NCBI GenBank assembly: GCA_038235705.1
Contig: JBBSTR010000133.1
Location: 1 to 5,647, forward strand
DNA length: 5,647 nt
DNA from: CANKBT01 sp038235705
GTDB taxonomy: Bacteria; Actinomycetota; Actinomycetes; Mycobacteriales; SCTD01
Reading direction: 5' to 3'
Position numbers and translations under genes: made by a program. The notes under the pieces are model-generated. The model was not told where the DNA came from. It saw only the letters and a list, made by a program, of their open reading frames with translations, and ran no database searches. Below are positions 1-5,565 of this stretch, piece after piece (the first letter of the stretch is position 1; each line of letters opens with the position of its first letter).

Positions 1-116
1 ACATGGAGCGGCTCGAAGCCCAGGACATCGCCGACGCCATCACCTACGTCGTGACCCGGCCTCGTCGGGTCGCCGTCAACGAGATCCTGATCCGCCCGAC
101 CGACCAGGTCATGTAG
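1..116 (+). CDS. Short-chain dehydrogenase/reductase, C-terminal fragment (5' end outside window)
   Basis: This is the last 37 codons of a plus-strand gene whose start lies before the window; the reading frame begins at base 3 and ends at TAG 114-116. The visible peptide has the pattern L-E-x-x-D-I-A-D-A-I-x-Y-V-V-x-R-P followed by VAVNEILIRPTDQ. This is the usual C-terminus of classical NAD(P)-dependent SDR oxidoreductases of the YdfG/3-hydroxy-acid dehydrogenase type (known family feature). The Rossmann fold and the Ser-Tyr-Lys catalytic residues lie outside the window, so substrate and cofactor preference cannot be read. It converges with the minus-strand amidase, leaving 21 nt between the two stop codons, and no clear terminator is visible there. 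The family call is fairly secure; the exact reaction is unknown. Confidence 0.8.
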   Translation, partial: MERLEAQDIADAITYVVTRPRRVAVNEILIRPTDQVM

Positions 117-137
117 TCGCAGGCGTTAGCTGCCCGA

Positions 138-1535
138 TCAGGACTGCCTGGCCGGGCTCCGGTCGGCCCAGGGGTGAGCCGACTCCAGCTGAGAAGCAAG
201 CCGGACCAGGACGTCCTCGCGCCAGGGTCCGGCGACCAGCTGCATCCCGACCGGTAGGCCGCCGGTCGAGGTGTGCAGCGGCAGCGACACAGCCGGCTGA
301 CCCGTGACGTTGAAGAACGCGTTGAGGACGGCCATCGCGAAGACCGTCTGCGAGCTGCCCTTCGGGTGCGCGTGAATCTCGGCCAGCCCACCGACGGGCG
401 GCGGCAGGATCGTCAGTGTCGGGGTGAGCAGCACGTCCAGCTCGGTGCCCCACCGGGCCACCTGCACGCGGCTGAAGCGCTGCAGGTCGTGCACCGCGGT
501 CACGTACGTCAAACTGTCGACGGCCAGCGCCGCCGCCCGGTTGGCCTGCACGTGCGGCTCGGTGCGGTCCCAGTCCACCCCGGGCAGGTCCGCGAGCCCC
601 GCGTTGACGGTGGCCAGGAAAGCGGCCAGGGCTTCGTCGGGGATGTCGAGCCCGGCTGGTCGTACGTCGTGGCCGAGCGCGGCGAGCCGGTCGGCGGTCT
701 GTCGTATGCCTGCCAGGCACTCAGGATCGATCGGCAGCCCGAACGGCGCCTGATCCAGCACGCCGATCCGCAGCCGGCCCGGGTCTACGCCGACCTCGTC
801 GGCGAAGGGCCGCGCGGGCGCGGGCGCGTTCCACCAGCCGAACGGGTCAGGTCCGCTCATGGCGTCCAGGAGCACGGCGGCGTCGGTGACCGTACGGGTG
901 ACCGCACCCTCGACCGCGGCTCCCTCCCACTTCGTCGTGCGCACCGGGACCCGGCCTCGGCTCGGCTTGAGCCCGACCAGCCCGCAGCACGAAGCCGGGA
1001 TGCGGATCGACCCGCCGCCGTCGGTGGCGTGCGCCAGCGGGAACATGCCCGAGGCCACCGCCGCCGCGGCGCCGCCGCTGCTCCCCCCGGGGGTGCGGGA
1101 GAGGTCCCAGGGGTTGCGGGTCGCGCCGTAGCGCAGGTTCTCGGTGATCGTGATCGGTCCGAACTCCGGCGTGTTGGTGCGCCCGCACAGCACGAAACCG
1201 GCGCGCTGCATCGCCAGCACGGTCAGCTCGCTCTCGGCCGAGAGACCCTCGGGTGCGCCCCGCGAGCCGTAGGTCAGCGGCCAGCCGGCGACGGCGGTGA
1301 GATCTTTGACCGGGACCGGGACGCCGTGGAACGGGCCGAGGTCATCTCCTCGTACGACAGCCTCACCGGCCTCTCTCGCCAAGGCCCGCGCCTGCTCGTC
1401 GTCGCGCCAGACGATCGCGTTGACCTCGGGGTTGACCTCGTCCACCCGGGCGAGGCAGTGCTCCAGCACCTCGAGCGGGCTGACCTGCCGGCTCCGGATC
1501 GCCGCGGCCGTCGACACTGCGCTGGAGAGGTCCAT
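138..1535 (-). CDS. Amidase signature (AS) family amidase
   Basis: This 465-aa protein has the length of a typical amidase-signature hydrolase, a family that cleaves carboxamide C-N bonds in the cytoplasm. The Ser-cisSer-Lys triad is visible: Lys77 in PVPVKDLT, Ser152 in the PGGSSGGAAAAV glycine-serine loop and nucleophile Ser176 in TDGGGSIRIP. The spacings of 75 and 24 residues equal those in FAAH (Lys142/Ser217/Ser241). GLVGLKPSRGRVP follows, as is standard. I chose the ATG at 1535 because MDLSSAVSTAAAIRSRQVSPLEV begins the family's N-terminal helix. An in-frame GTG at 1589 would add 18 residues, RRWLPSRTPSFGVRSRA after the initiator, with no family resemblance. Neither start has a good Shine-Dalgarno. 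It starts 55 nt after the second esterase and is last in the minus-strand run. It lacks the GatB/GatC neighbours expected for tRNA amidotransferase subunit A, so a stand-alone amidase is more likely. The substrate is unknown. Confidence 0.9.
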   Translation of the reverse strand: MDLSSAVSTAAAIRSRQVSPLEVLEHCLARVDEVNPEVNAIVWRDDEQARALAREAGEAVVRGDDLGPFHGVPVPVKDLTAVAGWPLTYGSRGAPEGLSAESELTVLAMQRAGFVLCGRTNTPEFGPITITENLRYGATRNPWDLSRTPGGSSGGAAAAVASGMFPLAHATDGGGSIRIPASCCGLVGLKPSRGRVPVRTTKWEGAAVEGAVTRTVTDAAVLLDAMSGPDPFGWWNAPAPARPFADEVGVDPGRLRIGVLDQAPFGLPIDPECLAGIRQTADRLAALGHDVRPAGLDIPDEALAAFLATVNAGLADLPGVDWDRTEPHVQANRAAALAVDSLTYVTAVHDLQRFSRVQVARWGTELDVLLTPTLTILPPPVGGLAEIHAHPKGSSQTVFAMAVLNAFFNVTGQPAVSLPLHTSTGGLPVGMQLVAGPWREDVLVRLASQLESAHPWADRSPARQS

Positions 1536-1590
1536 GGCTCTGGAACGTACGCCGAAACTCGGCGTGCGAGAAGGGAGCCAGCGCCGCACG

Positions 1591-2532
1591 TCACTGCGAC
1601 TGCCAGCTGGCCGCCAGGAAGCGGCAGATCGCCGGCCACTGGGTGACGACGGTGCTCCAGTCGTGCTCGCCGGGGGTCACGTTCAGCGTGTGTCGCACGC
1701 CGTCGGCCGAGAGCGCTGCGGAGAGCGACGCGGCCTGGCCGTCCACCACCGGCTCGTCGTCGTCCGTGCCGACCCCGAGGTAGACCGCGCGGCCTCGAAG
1801 CGAGGCCAGGTGTCGGGCCGGCGTGTTGGCACGCTCCAGGGTCGGTCGACCGTCGAAGACCCCGTCAGGATCGTCAAGGTCGCCGTAGCCGGCGACGCTC
1901 ACCACGCTGCCGAAGAGTTCCGGGTGGCGTACGCCGAGATTGAGCGCCCCGTAGCCGCCCATGCTGAACCCGCCGATCGCCCGCAGCCGGGACGGTCGGA
2001 GGTGGAAACCTTCGACGGCGCCGACGACCGTCTGGGTCACGAAGGTCTCGAGCTGGTCGCTGCCGTCGGCCGCATCGGCCCACTCGGTGTCGTCGTGGTT
2101 GTCACCGTTGCCGTCGGGGACGGCGACGACGAACGGGGCGCCCCCGCTCGTCAGCCAGGCGTCGAGCGCCGCCCTTACGCCGGTCGACTCGAGCAGTCCC
2201 TCCGTCTGGCCGGGCACGCCGTGCAACAGGTACAGGACGGGCAGTGTCGCGACGTCCGGCACGCTCGGCCGGTAAACCTCGACCGCTCGGTCCCCGGAGG
2301 TGCCCGGCGCGTGCAGGTGCAAGGTCGTGACCGTCCCCGGGATAGCCGGGGTCGGGACGGCGGGCGGGACGGAAGCGGGCGCCGGCACAGGCCGTGCAGC
2401 TCCGACGGCCGGCGTCGCGGCTCTGCCGATCGAGGAGACGGGTCCGCTGCCTCCCAGGACGGCGACCACGGACGCGGCGACGGCGACGACACCCGCTGCC
2501 GTGGCCACGACGGCGCGGGGACGCACCCTCAC
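1591..2532 (-). CDS. Exported alpha/beta-hydrolase esterase (esterase D / antigen 85-like), second of a tandem pair
   Basis: This 313-aa protein of the putative-esterase family (PF00756: esterase D, antigen 85 mycolyltransferases, feruloyl esterases) is expected to hydrolyse or transfer acyl esters. Residues 1-6 are Arg-rich, 8-27 form one hydrophobic segment without a clean AxA cleavage site (signal peptide or signal anchor), and 35-66 is a Pro/Ala linker. The hydrolase domain then runs from about 67 to 310. It shows the LPVLYLLHGVPG oxyanion strand, nucleophile Ser190 in GGFSMGGYGALNLG, a likely acid in GTDDDEP (Asp257-259) and His290 in PGEHDW. The start is GTG 2532-2530, which overlaps the TGA of the upstream esterase as GTGA. 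The frame is open 76 codons further upstream, but that stretch lies inside the upstream gene and looks like its shadow. There is no Shine-Dalgarno, which fits translation coupled to the upstream gene. A GTG six bases further in (2526) is an alternative. The natural substrate cannot be deduced. Confidence 0.88.
   Translation of the reverse strand: MRVRPRAVVATAAGVVAVAASVVAVLGGSGPVSSIGRAATPAVGAARPVPAPASVPPAVPTPAIPGTVTTLHLHAPGTSGDRAVEVYRPSVPDVATLPVLYLLHGVPGQTEGLLESTGVRAALDAWLTSGGAPFVVAVPDGNGDNHDDTEWADAADGSDQLETFVTQTVVGAVEGFHLRPSRLRAIGGFSMGGYGALNLGVRHPELFGSVVSVAGYGDLDDPDGVFDGRPTLERANTPARHLASLRGRAVYLGVGTDDDEPVVDGQAASLSAALSADGVRHTLNVTPGEHDWSTVVTQWPAICRFLAASWQSQ
2529..2532 (-). promoter_or_regulatory. 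GTGA stop-start overlap coupling the two esterase genes
   Basis: The TGA of the first esterase (2531-2529) shares bases with the GTG start of the second (2532-2530). No Shine-Dalgarno precedes the GTG. The arrangement fits translational coupling by re-initiation, so the two enzymes are probably made from one message. Confidence 0.7.
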
Positions 2533-3773
2533 GCGGTGGACGGCGCCAGCGGCGCCGACCGGACGTGGTGCCTCGCTGTGCCCGGTGCCGAAGCTCCTGG
2601 CCCGACCGGAGACGGCGCCCCAGAGTGCCGGCCGTGGTGCGGCACGGTCACGACAGAGGGGAGCGGCGGATCGGTCGCTCCGGGGTAGGCGCGCACGAGG
2701 TCCGGCGTACGCAGCTGCTGCCACATCCAGGTCAGCGCGACCGGCAGGCTGCTCGCCCACGCGTCGAAGGTGTGCCTGGCACCGGGCTCGGTCACCAGCT
2801 GAGCGGACACGCCCGGCCCGAGCGCCGCGAGGAACGACCTCGCCGCCCGCAGGTCGCTCCGGTCTCCCGTCCCCGTCGCCAGGAAGATGGCCGGCAGCGG
2901 TGCGGGATCCGGTGCGCGTACGAGAAGGGTCGGGTCGTTGGCCTGCTGCGCCGCCAGGTCACCGTGGAACAGCCGGGCTCCGTAAGGCGCCTGGGTCGGG
3001 CTGTAGTAGCCGTCCAAGGCCGCTAGTGCCCGGAATTCCGTGCGGTGACGGAGCCCGAGGTTCATCGCGCAGTAACCGCCCGAGGAGTAGCCGAGCAGGC
3101 CCGAGCTACGGGGCCCGGTGTGCAGGCCCAGCGCCGAGCGGACGTCGGCCGGTACGTCCCGCGTGAGGTAGGTGTCGTCCCGTACGCCGCCCGGTGCGTC
3201 CGTGCACTCCTCGGTGCCCTTGACACCGCCGTTCGTGTCCGGCACGACCAGCACCATCGGGCCCACCTGGCGTGCCGCCCTGAGCCGGTCCATCGTCTGC
3301 TGCAGGTGCAGGCCGTCCGTCCAGTCCGACGGCCTGCCTGGGGTGCCGTGGAACAGCTCGACGACCGGCACGTCGTCCGTACGCAGGCCGGGGTCGCCGA
3401 GCTCGGGGGGCACATAGACCAGACCCGACCGGCCGCTGACGCCGCTGACCGGTCCCGGCAGGGCGAGCGTGAGCACCTTCCCGGGCATGCCGGTGAGCTT
3501 GTCGACCGCACCTGCCGCGCCGTCGTGCGCCTGCACCCCCGTCAGCTGCGGCGGACCGCTGCCGAACAGCCCGTCGGCGACGTCCGACCAGGTCCGGTAG
3601 TAGGCGTACTGCGTGTTCACGGCGGCGATCCCGGCCAGGAACGGCAGCAGCAGCGCGATGAGCGCCGCCGGCACCCGGATGAGACGGCGGGAACGACGGA
3701 CGGCCAGCCCCAGCAGCCCGCCAGCCACGAGCAGCAGCACGACGACCACCCCGACAGAGCTCGGTCCCAGCAC
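2529..3773 (-). CDS. Membrane-anchored alpha/beta-hydrolase esterase (PF00756-like), first of a tandem pair
   Basis: This 414-aa protein has two N-terminal hydrophobic segments, about residues 7-25 (VGVVVVLLLVAGGLLGLAV) and 34-52, separated by an Arg-rich loop (RRSRRLIR). A putative-esterase domain of about residues 95-355 follows. Visible elements are the oxyanion-side motif VVELFHGTPGRPSDW, nucleophile Ser230 in LLGYSSGGYCAMNLGLRH, likely acid Asp304 in ATGTGDRSD and His334 in PGARHTFDAW. Cys190 (EECTD) and Cys235 (GGYCA) are the only cysteines and may pair if the domain is outside the cell. With Arg-rich residues between the two helices, a cytoplasmic loop and an extracellular hydrolase domain are likely (inference). 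The GTG at 3773 was chosen because AGGAGG lies five bases upstream; the frame stays open to 4037 but runs into the methyltransferase gene. The C-terminal 59 residues form an unusual Pro/Ala/His-rich tail. It is distantly paralogous to the next gene. The substrate is unknown. Confidence 0.87.
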   Translation of the reverse strand: MLGPSSVGVVVVLLLVAGGLLGLAVRRSRRLIRVPAALIALLLPFLAGIAAVNTQYAYYRTWSDVADGLFGSGPPQLTGVQAHDGAAGAVDKLTGMPGKVLTLALPGPVSGVSGRSGLVYVPPELGDPGLRTDDVPVVELFHGTPGRPSDWTDGLHLQQTMDRLRAARQVGPMVLVVPDTNGGVKGTEECTDAPGGVRDDTYLTRDVPADVRSALGLHTGPRSSGLLGYSSGGYCAMNLGLRHRTEFRALAALDGYYSPTQAPYGARLFHGDLAAQQANDPTLLVRAPDPAPLPAIFLATGTGDRSDLRAARSFLAALGPGVSAQLVTEPGARHTFDAWASSLPVALTWMWQQLRTPDLVRAYPGATDPPLPSVVTVPHHGRHSGAPSPVGPGASAPGTARHHVRSAPLAPSTA

Positions 3774-3778
3774 GTGCG

Positions 3779-3784
3779 CCTCCT
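3779..3784 (-). promoter_or_regulatory. Strong Shine-Dalgarno fixing the start of the membrane esterase
   Basis: On the minus strand AGGAGG is followed by the five bases CGCAC and then GTG (3773-3771). This is the best ribosome-binding site among the minus-strand genes. It decides between several in-frame GTG codons; the next one upstream, at 3797, has no such motif. Confidence 0.8.
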
Positions 3785-3859
3785 CGCCCTTGACCACGTC
3801 GACGCGGCCACGTCGGGGCCAACGCTCCAGAGGGCTCGCAGGTGCCAGCGATAGCGCGG

Positions 3860-4651
3860 TCAGACGCGGCAGACCAGCTCGCCGTGCGGGATGATCAGCC
3901 AACCGTCCGGGGCGGCCGCCCACTCCCGCCAGCCGTCGGAGATCTCCTGCAGCTCGGAGCGGTTCGACAGCCCCGAGGTCAGCAGCTGCTCGGTGAGCGT
4001 CGAGCCCAGGATGCGGTCGGCCCACATGCCGCCCCACCAGGCGCGATCCTCAGGGGTGGCGTAGGTCCACGTGCTCGACGTCGGCGTCACGTCCGTGAAA
4101 CCGGCCGCCAGCGCCCAGGACAGCAGTCGTCGTCCAGCATCAGGCTCGGCTCCGTTGGCGCGCGCCGCTGTGCGGTAGAGCACGAGCCACCGGTCCAGCG
4201 CGGGCAGCGCCGGCCACCAGGTGAAGGCGTCGTAGTCGGCGTCGCGCACGGCGACCACCCCTTCCGGGCGGCAGACCCGGCGCATCTCCCGGAGCGCCTG
4301 GACCGGGTCGGCGACGTGCTGCAGCACCTGGTGGGCGTGCACGACATCGACGCTGTCGTCCCGCAGGTCCAGGTCGTGCACGTCGCCGACCTGGAAGCTC
4401 ACCGTCCGGGTCCCCCGGCGAGCGACCTCGGCACGCCCGGACGTGAGCGCGTCCTCGGACGTCTCCATCGCGATGACCCGACCCACGTGCGCAGCGAGGT
4501 CAGCCGTGATCGTCCCGGGCCCGCAGCCGACGTCGAGCAGCGTCTGGCCGGGGTGCAGGTGCGGCAGCAGGTAGGCCGCTGAGTTCTCCGCCGTACGCCA
4601 GCGGTGGGATCTCAGGACCGGTTCGGCGTGACCGTGCGTGTAGGTGCTCAT
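3860..4651 (-). CDS. Class I SAM-dependent methyltransferase (UbiE/Methyltransf_11-like)
   Basis: This 263-aa soluble protein has a Rossmann-type methyltransferase domain at about residues 15-135. Motif I is LLDVGCGPGTITADL (38-52), the SAM-binding glycine loop. The acidic residue after strand 2 is Glu63 in VIAMETSEDAL. GDVHDLDLRDDSVDVVHAHQ (89-108) covers motifs II and III, and the LQHVADPVQALREMRRVCRPEG helix (110-131) is typical of the UbiE-like branch. The C-terminal half, rich in Trp, is a probable substrate-binding cap. The ATG at 4651 was chosen because MSTYTHGHAEPVLRSHRW matches the usual beginning of these actinobacterial proteins (from memory). Its Shine-Dalgarno is weak. An in-frame GTG at 4699 overlaps the stop of the response-regulator gene as GTGA and would add 16 residues. 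It follows the regulator by 44 nt and is probably co-transcribed with it. The methyl acceptor, a small molecule or a lipid quinone, cannot be read. Confidence 0.88.
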   Translation of the reverse strand: MSTYTHGHAEPVLRSHRWRTAENSAAYLLPHLHPGQTLLDVGCGPGTITADLAAHVGRVIAMETSEDALTSGRAEVARRGTRTVSFQVGDVHDLDLRDDSVDVVHAHQVLQHVADPVQALREMRRVCRPEGVVAVRDADYDAFTWWPALPALDRWLVLYRTAARANGAEPDAGRRLLSWALAAGFTDVTPTSSTWTYATPEDRAWWGGMWADRILGSTLTEQLLTSGLSNRSELQEISDGWREWAAAPDGWLIIPHGELVCRV

Positions 4652-4695
4652 CGTCCGACCGTACGGGACCCGTCCCACGGAACGGGAAAGATATC

Positions 4696-5406
4696 TCACC
4701 CAGTGGGAACGCGCAGCACGTACCCCACACCTCTCAGCGTGTGGATCAGCCGCGGCTCCCCCGCGTCGAGCTTGCGCCGCAGGTAGGACACGTACGACTC
4801 GACGACGTTCGCGTCACCGCCGAAGTCGTAGTGCCAGACGTGGTCCAGGATCTGCGCCTTGGACAGCACCCGCCCGGGGTTCTGCAGGAAGTAGCGCAAC
4901 AGGTTGAACTCGGTCGGTGACAGCGGGACGGGCGCGCCGGCCTTCCACACCTCGTGGCTGTCCTCGTCGAGCTCGAGATCGGCGAAGACCAGCCGCGAAC
5001 CGACCACCGGCCCAGCGCCCCTGCGCAGAACTGCGCGGATGCGCGCGACCACCTCCTCGAGGCTGAACGGCTTGGTCACGTAGTCGTCCCCGCCGAGCGT
5101 GAGCCCGGTGATCTTGTCCTCGGTCGCGTCCTTGGCGGTGAGGAACAGCACCGGGGTGCGGGTGCCCTCGCCGCGGATGCGCCGCAGCACCTCGAAGCCG
5201 TCGAGGCCGGGGAGCATCACGTCGAGCACGACGAGGTCGGGCTTCACGGACCGGGCCGCGGTCACGGCGGTCGGCCCGTCCGCGGCGGTCGTCACCTCGA
5301 ACCCCGCGTAGCGCAGCGCCACCGACAGCAGCTCCAAGATGTTCGGCTCGTCGTCGACGACGAGCAGTCGCGCCTCGGGCGCACCGGTCGACCGGGTCAG
5401 CGTCAT
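4696..5406 (-). CDS. PhoP-like OmpR-family response regulator, DNA-binding
   Basis: This is a 236-aa two-component response regulator. The receiver domain is at about 12-128: acidic pocket Asp18/Asp19 (LLVVDDEPN), phospho-acceptor Asp62 (VVLDVMLPGLDG), Thr90 (FLTAKD) and Lys112 (YVTKPFSLEEVV). All key residues are present. A winged-helix domain (about 138-233) carries LSPTEFNLLRYFLQNPGRVL, the recognition-helix region DANVVESYVSYLRRKL and the wing motif HTLRGVGYVLR. From memory the closest known protein is M. tuberculosis PhoP, which shares TLGGDDYVTKPFSLEEVVAR, HEVWKAG and YDFGGD-NVVESYVSYLRRK. Orthology is not proven, so no symbol is given. The ATG at 5406 places the receiver domain 11 residues in. 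The AAGGGGG Shine-Dalgarno is 14 nt away, unusually far, with a three-codon frame between. PhoP-type heptamers upstream suggest autoregulation. No histidine kinase follows; a methyltransferase does. Confidence 0.95.
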   Translation of the reverse strand: MTLTRSTGAPEARLLVVDDEPNILELLSVALRYAGFEVTTAADGPTAVTAARSVKPDLVVLDVMLPGLDGFEVLRRIRGEGTRTPVLFLTAKDATEDKITGLTLGGDDYVTKPFSLEEVVARIRAVLRRGAGPVVGSRLVFADLELDEDSHEVWKAGAPVPLSPTEFNLLRYFLQNPGRVLSKAQILDHVWHYDFGGDANVVESYVSYLRRKLDAGEPRLIHTLRGVGYVLRVPTG

Positions 5407-5414
5407 GAAGCCAT
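5403..5414 (-). other. Possible three-codon leader frame overlapping the regulator start (ATG GCT TCA TGA)
   Basis: An ATG at 5414-5412 opens a Met-Ala-Ser frame whose TGA (5405-5403) overlaps the regulator's ATG (5406-5404) as ATGA. The AAGGGGG motif sits six bases upstream, the ideal distance for this ATG, and 14 bases from the regulator's own ATG. It could be a minimal translated leader that delivers ribosomes to the regulator start, or a chance arrangement. Confidence 0.35.
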
Positions 5415-5420
5415 CGTGAA

Positions 5421-5427
5421 CCCCCTT
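5421..5427 (-). promoter_or_regulatory. Shine-Dalgarno AAGGGGG for the response regulator (or its mini-leader)
   Basis: The minus strand reads AAGGGGG at 5427-5421, a purine run complementary to the 16S rRNA tail. It is the only good candidate before the regulator. The distance is six bases to the leader ATG at 5414 and fourteen to the regulator ATG at 5406. Confidence 0.6.
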
Positions 5428-5445
5428 GCTGTACGGCGGCTGTGA
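5428..5445 (-). promoter_or_regulatory. PhoP-type direct repeat TCACAGC-N4-GTACAGC in the regulator's leader
   Basis: On the minus strand TCACAGC (5445-5439) is followed after four bases by GTACAGC (5434-5428). This is an 11-bp periodic pair, the first 7/7 and the second 5/7 to the known M. tuberculosis PhoP heptamer. It ends at the base next to the AAGGGGG ribosome-binding site. A protein bound here would block elongation or initiation of the regulator's own transcript, so an autorepression site is the simplest reading (inference). Confidence 0.5.
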
Positions 5446-5476
5446 GGCACCTGCCAGGGAGCGACGCCAACCTGTT

Positions 5477-5505
5477 GCACAGTCGTCGCACAGGCTCGTC
5501 ACAGC
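5477..5505 (+). promoter_or_regulatory. Three direct heptamers at exact 11-bp spacing (PhoP-like operator)
   Basis: GCACAGT (5477-5483), GCACAGG (5488-5494) and TCACAGC (5499-5505) share CACAG and start exactly 11 bp apart, on one face of the helix. Four-base spacers separate them. M. tuberculosis PhoP is known to bind TCACAGC-N4-TCACAGC tandem repeats, and the adjacent gene encodes a PhoP-like regulator. Matches to the consensus are 5/7, 5/7 and 7/7. Confidence 0.6.
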
Positions 5506-5513
5506 AACGGCTG

Positions 5514-5544
5514 TCACTGTTCAGGTCACTGATCCGGTCACAGC
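5514..5544 (+). promoter_or_regulatory. Three direct heptamers at exact 12-bp spacing (second block of PhoP-like sites)
   Basis: TCACTGT (5514-5520), TCACTGA (5526-5532) and TCACAGC (5538-5544) are co-oriented with the preceding block and start exactly 12 bp apart. Matches to TCACAGC are 5/7, 5/7 and 7/7. The block ends three bases before the putative ribosome-binding site of the divergent gene. The 12-bp spacing differs by one base from the known PhoP spacing, so binding here is less certain than at 5477-5505. Confidence 0.42.
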
Positions 5545-5547
5545 GGC

Positions 5548-5555
5548 GGAAGGAG
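5548..5555 (+). promoter_or_regulatory. Shine-Dalgarno GGAAGGAG for the divergent gene
   Basis: GGAAGGAG stands ten bases before the GTG at 5566. The motif is strong and the spacing slightly long. It is the main evidence that a plus-strand gene begins at the right edge. Confidence 0.5.
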
Positions 5556-5565
5556 CCGAGCACCC

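Noticed and set aside
147..172. Imperfect inverted repeat CCTGGCCG / CGGCCCAGG with a 9-base loop as a terminator for the plus-strand dehydrogenase
   Set aside because: It sits inside the amidase coding end, carries a bulge and has no T-run. Such stems are common by chance at this GC content.
273..1646. Plus-strand frame of 457 codons opposite the amidase
   Set aside because: It mirrors a gene with an intact catalytic triad. The protein is Arg/Gly/His-rich without any motif, as expected for an antisense shadow in very GC-rich DNA.
2455..2520. GGCGAC/GACGAC-type short repeats as a microsatellite
   Set aside because: They encode the Ala/Val-rich export segment of the esterase; codon bias explains them and there is no perfect tandem array.
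1297..2688. Plus-strand frame of 463 codons opposite the second esterase and the amidase start
   Set aside because: Low-complexity Arg/Gly/Asp-rich translation with no recognisable domain and no ribosome-binding site; it spans the boundaries of two well-supported minus-strand genes.
2533..2760. 76-codon N-terminal extension of the second esterase
   Set aside because: It lies wholly inside the upstream esterase gene and shows no family similarity. The GTGA overlap start at 2532 puts the export segment directly at the N-terminus.
3774..4037. 88-codon N-terminal extension of the membrane esterase
   Set aside because: It runs about 180 bases into the methyltransferase coding region, and the AGGAGG site at 3779-3784 points to GTG 3773.
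5446..5565. Sigma-70-type -35/-10 boxes in the divergent intergenic region
   Set aside because: I looked on both strands and found only weak partial matches such as TTGCAC at 5475 without a -10 at the right distance. No promoter is called.
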